A DNA stretch of 64,000 bases from Pseudomonas sp. GR 6-02. GTDB taxonomy: Bacteria; Pseudomonadota; Gammaproteobacteria; Pseudomonadales; Pseudomonadaceae. Of this stretch, positions 47,617-59,269 are shown piece by piece. The translations under genes were made by a program, and so were the position numbers. The stretch's first letter is position 1. Each line of letters opens with the position of its first letter. The DNA is taken from positions 1,249,001-1,313,000 of the forward strand of contig NZ_CP011567.1 of the NCBI RefSeq assembly GCF_001655615.1, in the 5' to 3' direction. The notes beneath the pieces are model-generated. The model saw nothing but the letters and a program-made list of their open reading frames with translations, searched no databases and was not told the origin of the DNA.

Positions 47617-49671
47617 TTACTTGATGCGCTGACCTGGCTTGGCGCCACTGTCGGGGCTCAGCAGATAGATTTCTTCGCCACCAGGGCCGGCCGCCATCAC
47701 CATGCCTTCGGAGATCCCGAATTTCATTTTGCGGGGCTTGAGGTTGGCAATCATCATGGTCAGGCGACCTTCAAGCTTGGCCGGGTCCGGGTAGGCGCTC
47801 TTGATGCCGGAGAGCACGTTGCGTTGCTCGTCACCGATGTCCAGGGTCAGGCGCAGCAGTTTGTCGGCACCTTCGACGGCTTCGGCCTTGAGGATCAGGG
47901 CGACGCGCAGGTCGACCGCGGCAAAGGTATCGAACTCGATCTCCGGCGACAGCGGATCCTTGGCCAGTTCGCCGTTGCCTTGAGGCGCGGCAGCTTCGCC
48001 GGTGTCGGTCTGGCTGGCGGTCAGGTCTTCTTTCGAGGCGTCGGTCATGGCTTGCACTTTTACCGGGTCGATGCGGGTCATCAACGGTTTGAACTCGTTC
48101 AGCTGATGGTTGCTGAGCAAGGTGGCGTGGTCGTTCCAGGTCAGCGGTGCGACGTTCAGGAACGCCTCGGCATCGGCGGCCAGCAGCGGCAGCACCGGCT
48201 TGAGGAAAATCACCAGTTGGCGGAACAGGTTGATGCCCAAGGCGCAGATGGCCTGGACTTCATCCTGCTTGCCTTCCTGTTTGTTCAGCGACCACGGTGC
48301 CTTGTCGGCGATCCAGGCGTTGGCACGGTCGGCCAGGCCCATGATTTCGCGCATGGCCCGGGCGAAGTCACGCGCCTCGTAGGCTTCGGCGATGCTCGGT
48401 GCTGCGGCCAGGAACGCTTCGGTCAGCTCCGGCGCGGCGTTGCCGGCCAACAGCACGCCAGCGTTGCCTTTGTGGATGAAACCGGCGCAACGGCTGGCGA
48501 TGTTGACGACTTTGCCGACCAGGTCCGAGTTGACCTTCTGCACGAAGTCTTCGAGGTTCAGGTCCAGGTCATCGACGCCACGGCTCAACTTGGCCGCGTA
48601 GTAGTAGCGCAGGTATTCCGGCGACAGATGATCCAGATAGGTCCGGGCCTTGATGAAGGTGCCGCGGGACTTGGACATCTTCTGACCGTTGACGGTCAGG
48701 TAGCCGTGCACGTTGATGCCGGTCGGTTTACGGAAACCGGCGCCTTCGAGCATCGCTGGCCAGAACAGGGCGTGGAAGTTGACGATGTCCTTGCCGATGA
48801 AGTGGTACAGCTCGGCGGTGGAGTCCTTGCCCCAGAACGCGTCGAAATCAAGTGCAGGCGTACGGTTGCACAGGTTCTTGAAGCTGGCCATGTAGCCGAT
48901 CGGCGCGTCCAGCCACACGTAGAAGTACTTGCCCGGCTCATCGGGAATTTCGAAGCCGAAGTATGGCGCATCGCGGGAGATGTCCCACTGTTGCAGGCCG
49001 GCGTCCAGCCATTCGGCGATCTTGTTGGCCACGGCATCTTGCAAGGTGCCGCTGCGGGTCCAGGCTTGCAGCATTTCCTGGAAGTCCGGCAGCTTGAAGA
49101 AGAAGTGCTGGGAATCCTTGAGCACCGGCGTGGCGCCGGAGATCGCCGACTTCGGATCTTTGAGGTCGGTCGGCGCGTAGGTTGCACCGCATTTTTCGCA
49201 GTTGTCGCCGTACTGGTCTTCGGTGCCGCATTTCGGGCAGGTGCCCTTGATGAAGCGGTCGGCCAGGAACATTTTCTTTTCCGGGTCGAAGTACTGCGTG
49301 ATCGAGCGCGTGGCGATGTGCCCGGCGTCGCGCAGCTTCAGGTAGATCTGGCTCGACAGCTCACGGTTTTCTTCGGCGTGAGTGGAGTGGAAGTTGTCGA
49401 AGTCCACCAGGAACTCGGCAAAGTCGGCGCTGTGTTCAGCCTGGACGTTGGCGATCAGTTGTTCCGGGGTGATGCCTTCCTTTTCTGCGCGCAGCATGAT
49501 GGCCGAACCGTGGGCGTCGTCGGCGCAGACATAAATGCATTGGTTACCGCGATGCTTCTGGAAGCGCACCCACATATCGGTCTGGATGTATTCCAGCATA
49601 TGGCCGAGGTGGATCGAACCATTGGCATAGGGCAGGGCGCTGGTGACGAGGATCTTGCGTGGCTCGGACAT
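47617..49671 (-). CDS. metG: MetG, methionyl-tRNA synthetase
   Basis: A 684-residue class I synthetase. HIGH-type motif in [14 protein letters not shown], zinc-binding Cys knuckles ([18 protein letters not shown]), KMSKSRG signature, anticodon-binding helices and a C-terminal tRNA-binding domain ([11 protein letters not shown] to [15 protein letters not shown]). It charges initiator and elongator methionine tRNAs. It is divergent from mrp, with 198 bp between starts. Confidence 0.98.
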   Translation of the reverse strand: MSEPRKILVTSALPYANGSIHLGHMLEYIQTDMWVRFQKHRGNQCIYVCADDAHGSAIMLRAEKEGITPEQLIANVQAEHSADFAEFLVDFDNFHSTHAEENRELSSQIYLKLRDAGHIATRSITQYFDPEKKMFLADRFIKGTCPKCGTEDQYGDNCEKCGATYAPTDLKDPKSAISGATPVLKDSQHFFFKLPDFQEMLQAWTRSGTLQDAVANKIAEWLDAGLQQWDISRDAPYFGFEIPDEPGKYFYVWLDAPIGYMASFKNLCNRTPALDFDAFWGKDSTAELYHFIGKDIVNFHALFWPAMLEGAGFRKPTGINVHGYLTVNGQKMSKSRGTFIKARTYLDHLSPEYLRYYYAAKLSRGVDDLDLNLEDFVQKVNSDLVGKVVNIASRCAGFIHKGNAGVLLAGNAAPELTEAFLAAAPSIAEAYEARDFARAMREIMGLADRANAWIADKAPWSLNKQEGKQDEVQAICALGINLFRQLVIFLKPVLPLLAADAEAFLNVAPLTWNDHATLLSNHQLNEFKPLMTRIDPVKVQAMTDASKEDLTASQTDTGEAAAPQGNGELAKDPLSPEIEFDTFAAVDLRVALILKAEAVEGADKLLRLTLDIGDEQRNVLSGIKSAYPDPAKLEGRLTMMIANLKPRKMKFGISEGMVMAAGPGGEEIYLLSPDSGAKPGQRIK

Positions 49672-49869
49672 GGGGCTCGGCTACTTGATGAAACGGAGGT
49701 CGGCCACTATAAAGCGCCGGCGCATATTTTTCACCCCCACGGCCAGCTTCCACGGACCTTTGTACCCGCCGGTCATAAGATATTTGTCATATTCTGAAAG
49801 CATCCCGTCCAGGCGACAGAACGGTTAGGATACCCGCCTGATTTTCCAGTCTTGCTATCGGAGTTGCCC

Positions 49870-50964
49870 ATGAGCGCCGTCAATCGCGCAGCGGTGGAAG
49901 CCGTCCTTCGCCAATACACCGACCCTTATCTGAACCAGGACCCGGTCAGCGCCGGGTGCGTGCGCAGCATCGATATTCAGGGCGATCGCGTCAGCGTCCA
50001 GCTGGAGCTGGGTTACGCCGCCGGTCTGTTCAAGAGTGGCTGGGCGCAGTTGTTGCAGATGGCCATCGAGGGCCTGGATGGCGTGGTCACTGCCCGTGTC
50101 GAGATCACCAGCGTGATTGCCGCGCACAAGGCCCAGGCACAGATTCCGGGGTTGGCCAACGTCAAAAACGTGGTGGCCGTGGCGTCTGGCAAGGGAGGAG
50201 TGGGCAAATCCACCACGGCCGCCAACCTGGCGCTGGCGTTGGCTCGTGAAGGTGCCAAAGTGGGGATTCTCGACGCGGATATCTACGGTCCGAGCCAGGG
50301 CATCATGTTCGGCATCCCTGAAGGCACCCGTCCTCAGGTCAAGGATCAGAAATGGTTCATTCCGATCGAGTCCCATGGCGTCGAAGTGATGTCCATGGCC
50401 TTCCTGACCGACGACAACACGCCGATGGTCTGGCGTGGGCCGATGGTGTCCGGCGCCTTGTTGCAACTGGTCACGCAAACGGCCTGGGGCGACCTGGATT
50501 ACCTGGTCATCGACATGCCTCCAGGCACCGGCGACATCCAGTTGACCCTGGCGCAAAAAGTCCCGGTGGCCGGTGCGGTGATCGTGACCACCCCGCAGGA
50601 TCTGGCATTGCTGGATGCGCGCAAGGGCGTGGAAATGTTCCGCAAGGTCAACATCCCGGTGCTGGGCGTGGTCGAAAACATGGCCGTGCACATCTGCTCC
50701 AACTGCGGGCATGCCGAGCATTTGTTCGGTGAGGGCGGGGGTGTGAAGCTGGCCAACCAGTATGGCGTCGAACTGTTGGCTTCGTTGCCGCTGTCGATGC
50801 TGATTCGCGAACAGGCCGATGGCGGCAAGCCAACGGTGATCGCCGAGCCTGACAGCCAGATTGCGATGGTTTACCAGGAACTGGCCCGCCATGTCGGCGC
50901 GCGGATCGTGTTGCAGGAAGCTGCGACGCCGGCGATGCCGAACATCACCGTCAGCGACGATTAA
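49870..50964 (+). CDS. mrp: Mrp/ApbC, iron-sulfur cluster carrier ATPase
   Basis: A 364-residue P-loop protein that carries and delivers Fe-S clusters. An N-terminal MIP18-type domain (about residues 1-90) precedes the deviant Walker A SGKGGVGKST, and the cluster-binding CxxC is in HICSNCGHAEHLFG. Start ATG 49870 (MSAVNRAAVE), preceded by CGGAG. A hairpin at 50974-51020 follows. Confidence 0.95.
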   Translation: MSAVNRAAVEAVLRQYTDPYLNQDPVSAGCVRSIDIQGDRVSVQLELGYAAGLFKSGWAQLLQMAIEGLDGVVTARVEITSVIAAHKAQAQIPGLANVKNVVAVASGKGGVGKSTTAANLALALAREGAKVGILDADIYGPSQGIMFGIPEGTRPQVKDQKWFIPIESHGVEVMSMAFLTDDNTPMVWRGPMVSGALLQLVTQTAWGDLDYLVIDMPPGTGDIQLTLAQKVPVAGAVIVTTPQDLALLDARKGVEMFRKVNIPVLGVVENMAVHICSNCGHAEHLFGEGGGVKLANQYGVELLASLPLSMLIREQADGGKPTVIAEPDSQIAMVYQELARHVGARIVLQEAATPAMPNITVSDD

Positions 50965-50973
50965 ATCGCTGAA

Positions 50974-51020
50974 AAGAGATCGCTGCCTCGCTTCGCTCGA
51001 CACGAGGCTGCGATCTTTTG
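50974..51020. terminator. Hairpin between mrp and the SDR gene
   Basis: AAAGAGATCGCTGCCTCG pairs imperfectly with CGAGGCTGCGATCTTTT. The stem sequence GATCGCAGCCTCG is also a common REP core in pseudomonads. It ends with T-runs on both strands and can serve both convergent genes. Confidence 0.6.
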
Positions 51021-51028
51021 ATATTGCT

Positions 51029-51787
51029 TTAGATACGCAACCCGCCATCCAGCTCCAGAATCCGACCGGTGTAGTAGTCATTCTCGAAAATGTAGGCCGC
51101 TGACTGGGCGATCTCTTCGGGTTTGCCCATGCGCTTGAGCGGAATCCCGGAAGTCATTTTTTCCAGCGCTTCAGGTTTCATGCTCAGGGTCATTTCAGTT
51201 TCGATGAAGCCCGGCGCAATGCCCGCCACGCGAATTCCGTAGCGCGCCAGTTCCTTGGCCCAGGTCACGGTCGCCGCGGCGACACCGGCCTTGGCGGCGG
51301 AGTAGTTGGTCTGGCCGATATTGCCGGCGCGTGAGATCGACGAGATATTGATGATCGCGCCGCTGTTGTTCAGCTCGACCATTTTTGCCGCGACTTCACG
51401 GGTGCACAGGAACACGCCGGTCAGATTGACGTCGATCACCGCTTGCCATTGGGCCAGGCTCATCTTGGTCATTTCGCCATCCTTGACCTTCAGCAACAGG
51501 CCGTCACGCAAAATGCCGGCGTTGTTGATCAGGCCATGGATCGCGCCGAAATCGTCGGCCACCTGGCTGACCATGTGGGTCACTTGCTCTTCATCGGCGA
51601 CGTTGCACAGGTAGGCACGGGCCTCGACACCCTTGGCCTTGCAAGCGGCGACGGCGGCGTCGAGTTTTTCCTGGTTCAGGTCCACCAGGGCCAGCTTGGC
51701 GCCACGACCTGCAAGATACTCGGCCATGGAACGGCCTAAACCCTGGCAACCGCCGGTGATAATGATTACTTTGTCAGTGAGTTGCAT
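51029..51787 (-). CDS. SDR family oxidoreductase, FabG-like
   Basis: A 252-residue short-chain dehydrogenase: NAD(P)-binding [15 protein letters not shown], the NNAG motif in [11 protein letters not shown], catalytic Ser in [10 protein letters not shown] and Tyr/Lys in [10 protein letters not shown]. It is probably a 3-oxoacyl-[ACP] reductase or similar carbonyl reductase; the substrate is unknown. Start at ATG 51787 (MQLTDKVI) or ATG 51793; the ribosome-binding site does not decide. Confidence 0.88.
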   Translation of the reverse strand: MQLTDKVIIITGGCQGLGRSMAEYLAGRGAKLALVDLNQEKLDAAVAACKAKGVEARAYLCNVADEEQVTHMVSQVADDFGAIHGLINNAGILRDGLLLKVKDGEMTKMSLAQWQAVIDVNLTGVFLCTREVAAKMVELNNSGAIINISSISRAGNIGQTNYSAAKAGVAAATVTWAKELARYGIRVAGIAPGFIETEMTLSMKPEALEKMTSGIPLKRMGKPEEIAQSAAYIFENDYYTGRILELDGGLRI

Positions 51788-51952
51788 TCGCATAGCCCCA
51801 TAGCCGATCGGAGTGTTTCTCCTTCTAGAGGGCCTCTCGATCTGAGCCTGATGTGGCCTGGCTGCACATGAGAACTGCCCCTGTGGCGTACTGGAACTTT
51901 CACCCAGACGCCTGTCCGTTTTTTCGACGGAATCTATATAAGGAGTCATAAA

Positions 51953-52684
51953 TTGAGCGTTGTAGTGGCTAAGCATGCCCGAGAATTGCTTCTCAAGGAA
52001 TACCGTGGAGTGCTCTCGACGCACTCCAAAGCGATGCCCGGTTTCCCGTTTGGCTCCGTGGTTCCGTACTGTCTGGACGAACAGGGCCGGCCGCTGATCC
52101 TTATCAGCCGCATCGCTCAGCACACTCACAACCTGCTGAAGGATCCGAAATGCTCGCTGCTGGTGGGTGAACGCGAGGCCGAAGACGTGCAAGCCGTTGG
52201 TCGGCTGACCTACCTGGCCGAAGGGGAAAAACTCGAGGACACCGCAGCCATCGAAGCGGCAGCCGAGCGTTACTACCGCTATTTCCCGGATTCGCAGAAC
52301 TATCACAAGGCCCACGATTTCGATTTCTGGGTGCTCAAACCGGTACGCCACCGTTACATCGGCGGCTTCGGCGCGATTCACTGGGTCGACCAACTGACCC
52401 TCGCCAACCCGTTCGCCGGCAAGGCCGAAGTGAGCATGGTCGAGCACATGAATGCCGATCACGCCAAAGCCATCGCCCACTATGTCGACTTGGCGGGCCT
52501 GCCGAAAACCGTGCCGGCGCAATTGGTCGGCATCGACAGCGAAGGCATGCACTTGCGCATCGGCCAGGGGCTCTACTGGCTGCCGTTTCAAGCGCCTTGT
52601 AATACGCCGACACAAGTCCGGGAAGCCTTGGTTTTCCTGGCTCACGCCGAACATTGGCCGAAAAATCAAGTGGCCGATGCTTGA
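51953..52684 (+). CDS. HugZ-like haem-utilisation/FMN-binding protein (TTG start)
   Basis: A 243-residue protein with a split-barrel flavin-reductase-like domain ([19 protein letters not shown], about residues 21-130) and a C-terminal DUF2470-type domain with [15 protein letters not shown]. This architecture is that of HugZ/HutZ haem-degrading proteins and of general pyridoxamine-oxidase-like proteins. I start at TTG 51953, since AAGGAG precedes it by seven bases and no ATG or GTG is as well placed. Confidence 0.85.
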   Translation: MSVVVAKHARELLLKEYRGVLSTHSKAMPGFPFGSVVPYCLDEQGRPLILISRIAQHTHNLLKDPKCSLLVGEREAEDVQAVGRLTYLAEGEKLEDTAAIEAAAERYYRYFPDSQNYHKAHDFDFWVLKPVRHRYIGGFGAIHWVDQLTLANPFAGKAEVSMVEHMNADHAKAIAHYVDLAGLPKTVPAQLVGIDSEGMHLRIGQGLYWLPFQAPCNTPTQVREALVFLAHAEHWPKNQVADA

Positions 52685-52750
52685 ATTCACGAAACGGCGA
52701 CGTCATCTAAGGAACACTGGCAAGGCTTACTTGCGTTGAGGAACCATTTG

Positions 52751-53227
52751 ATGCGCCCTTTTTTGTTGCTCTTTGTACTGTTTCCGGTGTTGGAGCTGTT
52801 CGTATTCGTCAAGGTCAGCGCAGCGATCGGGTTTTTCCCGGCCCTGCTGCTGATCATTCTCGGCTCGATGCTCGGCGTGTTCGTGCTGCGTATCGCCGGT
52901 CTGGCTACTGCGCTGCGCGCTCGTGAAAGCCTGAGCCGCGGCGAGTTGCCGGCCCAGACCATGCTCGAAGGCCTGATGCTGGCCCTGGCGGGGGGGCTGT
53001 TGATTCTGCCGGGCTTCGTCACCGACGTGCTGGGTCTGATTATGTTGCTGCCGATCTCTCGTCGACTGCTGGCCAATAAAATGCGCCAGCGCGCCGAGGA
53101 ACAAGCGATGCGCCAGCGTGCGTTTGCCGATGACCTTCAGCCGCGGGGCGGTCCTGCTCCACGTCAGCCGTTGGGCCGTGAGCCTAACGTGATCGAAGGC
53201 GAGTTCGAACACCGCGACTCCAAGTAA
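52751..53227 (+). CDS. fxsA: FxsA family membrane protein
   Basis: A 158-residue inner-membrane protein starting MRPFLLLFVLFPVLELFVFV, with GSMLGVFVLRIAG and LMLALAGGLLILPGFVTDVLG; four hydrophobic segments and a basic tail. FxsA is known for affecting phage exclusion in E. coli, with no defined reaction. It lies before groES, as in P. aeruginosa. Start ATG 52751 with TTGAGG upstream. Confidence 0.92.
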   Translation: MRPFLLLFVLFPVLELFVFVKVSAAIGFFPALLLIILGSMLGVFVLRIAGLATALRARESLSRGELPAQTMLEGLMLALAGGLLILPGFVTDVLGLIMLLPISRRLLANKMRQRAEEQAMRQRAFADDLQPRGGPAPRQPLGREPNVIEGEFEHRDSK

Positions 53228-53238
53228 CATGTCCATCG

Positions 53239-53262
53239 ACACGGCACCTTTGGGTGCCGTGT
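53239..53262 (+). terminator. Terminator of fxsA
   Basis: ACACGGCACC and GGTGCCGTGT form a 10-bp stem with a 4-base loop, then TCATTTT. It ends 210 bp before groES, insulating the heat-shock operon. Confidence 0.8.
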
Positions 53263-53302
53263 TCATTTTCAGGGTATCGACGTAAAAATTTCGCTCTCGG
53301 CC

Positions 53303-53330
53303 CTTGAAATAGGCTCGCGCGCCCTTATGT
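53303..53330 (+). promoter_or_regulatory. Sigma-32-type heat-shock promoter of groES-groEL
   Basis: CTTGAAA (53303-53309) is an exact -35 match; after 12 bases CCCTTATGT resembles the CCCCATNT -10. No CIRCE element is seen, so control by RpoH is likely. It lies about 145 bp upstream of groES. Confidence 0.65.
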
Positions 53331-53472
53331 AACGGTCACCGCAAGGTTTCTGGCAATTGCGCCAGACAGACTTCCGCGGTTCGCTCGACGAACCGCACCC
53401 GGCGCCGCCGGATTTGTTAAACCCGCCGGGACTACACCGGCCGATGAAAACCACAATTAGGAGAGATCGACA

Positions 53473-53766
53473 ATGAAGCTTCGTCCTCTGCATGACCGCG
53501 TCGTTATCCGTCGCAGCGAAGAAGAAAAGAAAACCGCTGGCGGTATCGTCCTGCCAGGTTCGGCTGCTGAGAAGCCAAACCAGGGTGAAGTCCTAGCTGT
53601 AGGCCCAGGCAAAGTGCTGGACAACGGCGAAGTGCGTGCACTGTCCGTGAAAGTGGGTGACAAGGTGGTGTTCGGCCCGTACTCCGGCAGCAACACTGTG
53701 AAAGTCGATGGCGAAGACCTGGTGATCATGGCTGAGAACGAGATTCTCGCTGTTGTCGAAGGCTGA
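53473..53766 (+). CDS. groES: GroES co-chaperonin
   Basis: A 97-residue GroES with [20 protein letters not shown] at the start and the mobile loop [20 protein letters not shown], plus the roof residues in [17 protein letters not shown]. It caps the GroEL ring. AGGAGAG precedes the ATG. It is followed 49 bp later by groEL. Confidence 0.98.
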   Translation: MKLRPLHDRVVIRRSEEEKKTAGGIVLPGSAAEKPNQGEVLAVGPGKVLDNGEVRALSVKVGDKVVFGPYSGSNTVKVDGEDLVIMAENEILAVVEG

Positions 53767-53803
53767 TTCCCCGCTCATTTTCCCGCTACTACAAAGTATT
53801 TAA

Positions 53804-55462
<1,659 letters not shown>

Positions 55463-55480
55463 GCCAGCCTTACCCCTATA

Positions 55481-55517
55481 AAAAAGCCCCGCCTGCGTCG
55501 AGCAGGCGGGGCTTTTT
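55481..55517 (+). terminator. Terminator of groEL
   Basis: AAAAAGCCCCGCCTGC and GCAGGCGGGGCTTTTT are exact complements with a 5-base loop, giving a strong intrinsic terminator that also works in reverse. Confidence 0.9.
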
Positions 55518-55560
55518 ATTGCCTTCATTTTGGTAGGTCCGCAGATCGCGTCGCGGCCAT

Positions 55561-55630
55561 CCATCGCGGGCAAGCCACGATCCCACAGTGGATTGCGTGA
55601 ACCTGTGGGAGCAGGGCTTGCTCGCAATGG
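55561..55630. repeat. REPIN-like inverted repeat, GTGGGAGC type (diverged)
   Basis: Left arm CCATCGCGGGCAAGCC and following bases pair imperfectly with the right arm beginning TGTGGGAGCAGGGCTTGCTC. It lies between the groEL terminator and the PAP2 phosphatase gene end. Confidence 0.7.
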
Positions 55631-55637
55631 CGTCGGT

Positions 55638-56381
55638 TCAGGCGCTGACCGGTTTTGCCTCGTTCGCCTGTTCAGTCTTGGAGGCCGGCCGGTACAGGAT
55701 GTTGTAGTACGCCCCCAGGCAAAACAGCCAGCAGAAAATCGCCGTCCACACGTTGTGCGAGAAGAAGTGCGCGCCCTGCATCATCCGGCCGATGGAAAAC
55801 ACCGAGCCCAACGTGAAAGCGAAGATAAACGCATAGCGTGCCAGCCGTGGGCGTCGGTCACGCAACACAAAGAACAACGCAAACAGGGTGAAACCGGTCG
55901 CCGCATGACCACCGGGCCAGCAGCGGCCTGGCTTGTCGGTATGCGGGCGAGGACTCAGCAGTTCGCTGTAGGTTTCGTGCCCGCCGAATTGTTCCAGGCT
56001 CCATGGGCATTGCACCGCCGTTGCCGCTTTGAGCGGAGTGACAAAGGAGGTTGACAGCGCCAGAGACAACACCAGGCAACCCATTTCACGTTTGAACGGT
56101 TTGAGCCTTTCAATGAAAAAGGAACTGACAAAGCCGAGGATAGAGAACACCGAAAAGGCAATGACCACTTGCTTGGCCCGGTCATGCAGGATGTTTTCCA
56201 GGAAATAACTGTGGCGCCCGATGAACGCACCGGCGACCGGATCATAGAACAGCTTGGCAAGGTCCATGTCCAGGGACGTCAACTCGAGCAGCATCAGGGT
56301 GATCGCCGCAATGGCGGGCACTCCCAGGCACAGCCAGAAATTGAGCGGGCGGGAGACGGGACGGACAGCGGTTGATGACAT
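55638..56381 (-). CDS. PAP2 family membrane phosphatase
   Basis: A 247-residue membrane protein with about six helices and PAP2 motifs in altered form: CWPGGHAATGF where PSGH is usual, and GRMMQGAHFFSHNVW where SR-x5-H-x3-D is usual, so the central His and Arg are kept but the final Asp position reads His. PAP2 enzymes dephosphorylate lipids such as phosphatidylglycerol phosphate, undecaprenyl pyrophosphate or lipid A. It lies directly downstream of an LTA-synthase-like gene on the same strand, near colRS, suggesting envelope or LPS modification. Confidence 0.85.
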   Translation of the reverse strand: MSSTAVRPVSRPLNFWLCLGVPAIAAITLMLLELTSLDMDLAKLFYDPVAGAFIGRHSYFLENILHDRAKQVVIAFSVFSILGFVSSFFIERLKPFKREMGCLVLSLALSTSFVTPLKAATAVQCPWSLEQFGGHETYSELLSPRPHTDKPGRCWPGGHAATGFTLFALFFVLRDRRPRLARYAFIFAFTLGSVFSIGRMMQGAHFFSHNVWTAIFCWLFCLGAYYNILYRPASKTEQANEAKPVSA

Positions 56382-56434
56382 GGTGGATCCTGATGAATGG
56401 AAAAACCCCGGGGCATCAGCCCGGGGCCATTCGA

Positions 56435-58384
56435 TTAACGTTCGCTGACTTGGCGGCTGCCCTCCGTGGGCGCTTTCCAGCCGAGCAGCTGTTGCTTGAA
56501 GCCATGACTGGCAGTTTGGTAGTAAGTGATTGCGCGGGTGATCAACGGATCACCTGTGGTTGCCTGTGATTCGCGACTGTCGGTCAGTGCATCGTCGTGG
56601 CGACGCAGACCCTCACGCGGGCTCAGGATCGCTAAATCCTTGCCATCGAACAAGCCCAGATGTTGATAGTTGCCAACCACCACTCGCGGTGGCAGTGGAT
56701 TGTCCTGCAACAGGTTGCGACCGAAGAACGTCGACTGATAATCCAGGTTCAGCAGCCCGAGCAACGTTGGCGCAAGGTCGATCTGACTGGCCAGCTGTGC
56801 GGTTTCCCGAGCGTCGATCAGCTTCGGTGCATAGATGAACAGCGGAATCTGATAGTTGCTGATCGGCAAGTCTTCTTTGCCGGCGCTGCCAGCCGTGTGA
56901 TCGGCAACGAAGACGAAGATTGTATTATCGAACCAGGGTTTTTTGCGCGCCTGATCAAGGAACTGACCAATGGCGAAGTCGGTGTACTTCACCGCACCGT
57001 CGCGTCCGTTACCGGATTTGATATCGATACGGTTATCCGGGTAGGTGTAGGGGCGATGGTTGGAGGTGGTCATCAGTTGCAGTAGAAACGGCTGTTGCCT
57101 GGCGTAGTCGGCATCGGCCAGTTTCAGGGTCTGGTTATAGAGGTCTTCGTCAGCCATTCCCCAGGCGTTCTTGAAGTGAATCTCTGATTCATCGACGCTG
57201 CTCTGGTCGACGACGCGATAGCCGTTGCCGCTGAAGAACGCGTTCATGTTGTCGAAGTAACCGCGCCCGCCATACACGAATACGCTGTCGTAACCCACGG
57301 CGCCAAGTTGCTGGCCGAGGCTGGCGAAACCGCTTTCACGACCCACGCGCTTGACGATCGAGCGCCCCGGCGTCGGTGGAATGGCCAGGGTGATTGCCTC
57401 CAGGCCACGATCAGTGCGGGTGCCGGTGGCGTAGAAATTATTGAAGTACAGGCTTTGTTTGCGCAAGGCATCGAGGTTTGGTGTCAGGTTGCGATCGTCG
57501 CCATTGCTGCCCATGTACTTGGCACTGAAGCTTTCGATGGTGACCAGCACGATGTTGGGTTTTCGTACGGTGCCGGGATTATCGATCATCCGGCGGATGT
57601 CCTGCGGATCCTCGCCGATGAAGCGAGCGTTGGGCTCGGTCAGTTCAGCGCGAATCTGTTGCGCGACGACGGAGGTCGGCAGGGTGCTGTAGAACTGCGG
57701 GTAATCCAGTTCGTTATTGCGAAAGGCGGCGAAGAACTGGTACGGGCCATTGCTCGCCAGTTCGTTCTGATAGGCATTGCCGCCCTGAGCGCGCGGCGCA
57801 TCCTGGCTGAGCAGTTGCGCGCTCAGGCCCGCGACGATCAGCAGGCCGAGCGCATTCAGCAGACGCCCGCGCATGGCAGGCAATAGTGCGTCCAGCGCAG
57901 CGTTGAAGGATTTGCGCAGCGCAAGGCTCAGGACCACGGCCAGCACCGCGAGCAGGCTCAGCAGCTTGCCGATCGGGTACGACTCCAACAGGTTATTCAG
58001 CACTTCGTCGGAGTAGACCAGGTAATCGACGGCGATAAAGTTGAAACGCACACCGAACTCATCCCAGAACAGCCATTCGGCCACCGACGTGAACAGCATG
58101 GCGAACAGGCTGGCGGTCAGCAGGCCCTGAAGGAACCAGCGATGGCCACGGCGGCGCCACAAGGCCGGCGGGCATAGCAGCAGATAGAGGCCCATGGGCA
58201 GCGCCGCGTAGGCAATGAAACCCAGGTCATAAAGCAGGCCGATGCCAAACACGGACAGGAGCCCGCTGCCTGTCTCATCCAGGTGAGTGAGGAGGAGAAC
58301 GCTTCGGGTCAGGAGAAAAATGACCAGCCAGGAACCGGTTACCAGTAGCAGAAAGCGCATTGGCGCCGTCTTCAAACAATCCAT
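56435..58384 (-). CDS. LTA synthase-like membrane sulfatase
   Basis: A 649-residue protein with five N-terminal membrane helices (about residues 1-200) and a large periplasmic sulfatase/alkaline-phosphatase-fold domain. The nucleophile Thr is likely the one in FYATGTRTDRGLEA; metal ligands are suggested in IVLVTIESFSAKYMG and FVFVADHTAGSAG. Relatives transfer glycerol phosphate (LtaS, OpgB) or phosphoethanolamine to envelope polymers. Adjacent PAP2 phosphatase and colRS fit envelope modification. A ColR-like box lies about 70 bp upstream. Confidence 0.88.
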   Translation of the reverse strand: MDCLKTAPMRFLLLVTGSWLVIFLLTRSVLLLTHLDETGSGLLSVFGIGLLYDLGFIAYAALPMGLYLLLCPPALWRRRGHRWFLQGLLTASLFAMLFTSVAEWLFWDEFGVRFNFIAVDYLVYSDEVLNNLLESYPIGKLLSLLAVLAVVLSLALRKSFNAALDALLPAMRGRLLNALGLLIVAGLSAQLLSQDAPRAQGGNAYQNELASNGPYQFFAAFRNNELDYPQFYSTLPTSVVAQQIRAELTEPNARFIGEDPQDIRRMIDNPGTVRKPNIVLVTIESFSAKYMGSNGDDRNLTPNLDALRKQSLYFNNFYATGTRTDRGLEAITLAIPPTPGRSIVKRVGRESGFASLGQQLGAVGYDSVFVYGGRGYFDNMNAFFSGNGYRVVDQSSVDESEIHFKNAWGMADEDLYNQTLKLADADYARQQPFLLQLMTTSNHRPYTYPDNRIDIKSGNGRDGAVKYTDFAIGQFLDQARKKPWFDNTIFVFVADHTAGSAGKEDLPISNYQIPLFIYAPKLIDARETAQLASQIDLAPTLLGLLNLDYQSTFFGRNLLQDNPLPPRVVVGNYQHLGLFDGKDLAILSPREGLRRHDDALTDSRESQATTGDPLITRAITYYQTASHGFKQQLLGWKAPTEGSRQVSER

Positions 58385-58453
58385 TATCTACATTCCCTAT
58401 ATCAATCGCGCGAAAGTTTCTCTTGAACGCTGTAGTCGGGTTGTGAACCGACA

Positions 58454-58469
58454 GTGAAAAACTTGTTAG
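58454..58469 (-). promoter_or_regulatory. Candidate ColR box before the LTA-synthase-like gene
   Basis: Minus strand CTAACAAGTTTTTCAC fits the ColR consensus recalled for P. putida (YYNASNNYTTTTTSAC) with one mismatch, 69 bases before the start codon. The methyltransferase gene beyond colS has a similar box at nearly the same distance. Confidence 0.55.
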
Positions 58470-58585
58470 CACCATTATTTGGTTGAGCGCATCGATTCTA
58501 CGACCGGCCGCCCTAGCCCTGAGTCACACTAGGCCTTAAGCTGCGCGGGCCAAGACGGCCGTTACTGTATACGGAGGAGGTGCCG

Positions 58586-59269
58586 ATGCGAATTCTATTG
58601 GTTGAAGACAACCGCGATATCCTGGCCAACCTGGCCGATTATCTGGGGCTCAAAGGTTACACCGTGGATTGCGCGCAGGACGGTTTATCTGGCTTGCACC
58701 TGGCGGCCACCGAGCATTACGACTTGATCGTACTCGATATCATGCTGCCCGGTATCGATGGCTACACCCTGTGCAAACGCCTGCGCGAAGACGCCCGCCG
58801 TGATACGCCGGTGATCATGCTCACTGCGCGCGATCAACTGGACGACCGTCTGCAAGGCTTCAAATCCGGCGCCGACGATTACTTGATCAAACCCTTTGCC
58901 CTGTCAGAACTGGCGGCGCGCATCGAGGCGGTCATGCGCCGTGCCCAGGGTGGCGGTCGCCGTGCCTTGCAGGTTGGCGATCTGAGCTACGACCTCGATA
59001 CCCTGGAGGTGACGCGCGAAGGCCGTCTGCTGAAACTCAACCCGGTGGGCCTGAAGTTGCTGGCGGTGTTGATGCAGAAAAGCCCGCACGTGCTGCGCCG
59101 GGAAATTCTCGAAGAGGCCCTGTGGGGTGACGACTGCCCGGACAGCGACAGCCTGCGCAGCCACGTCCATCAATTGCGCCAGGTGATCGACAAGCCGTTC
59201 GCCAAACCCCTGCTGCATACGGTGCACGGCGTCGGTTATCGCTTGGCCGAGGGCCGTGATGGAGTTTAA
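58586..59269 (+). CDS. colR: ColR, OmpR-type response regulator
   Basis: A 227-residue regulator: receiver MRILLVEDNRDILANLADYL, phospho-acceptor in LIVLDIMLPGIDGYTL, and a C-terminal winged helix (about residues 128-222, LTKLNPVGLKLL-like region LLKLNPVGLKLLAVL). The sequence closely resembles ColR of P. putida, which controls membrane-integrity and LPS-modification genes under excess zinc, iron or manganese. I use ATG 58586; an in-frame GTG six bases upstream overlaps GGAGGAGG. It overlaps colS by 11 bases. Confidence 0.93.
   Translation: MRILLVEDNRDILANLADYLGLKGYTVDCAQDGLSGLHLAATEHYDLIVLDIMLPGIDGYTLCKRLREDARRDTPVIMLTARDQLDDRLQGFKSGADDYLIKPFALSELAARIEAVMRRAQGGGRRALQVGDLSYDLDTLEVTREGRLLKLNPVGLKLLAVLMQKSPHVLRREILEEALWGDDCPDSDSLRSHVHQLRQVIDKPFAKPLLHTVHGVGYRLAEGRDGV

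Noticed and set aside
47824..49797. 657-codon open frame antisense to metG
   Set aside because: GC-rich third positions of metG keep the opposite strand open; the translation has no family signal, while metG is certain.
58580..58585. GTG start for colR
   Set aside because: It overlaps the Shine-Dalgarno GGAGG; ATG 58586 is correctly spaced and gives the family N-terminus.
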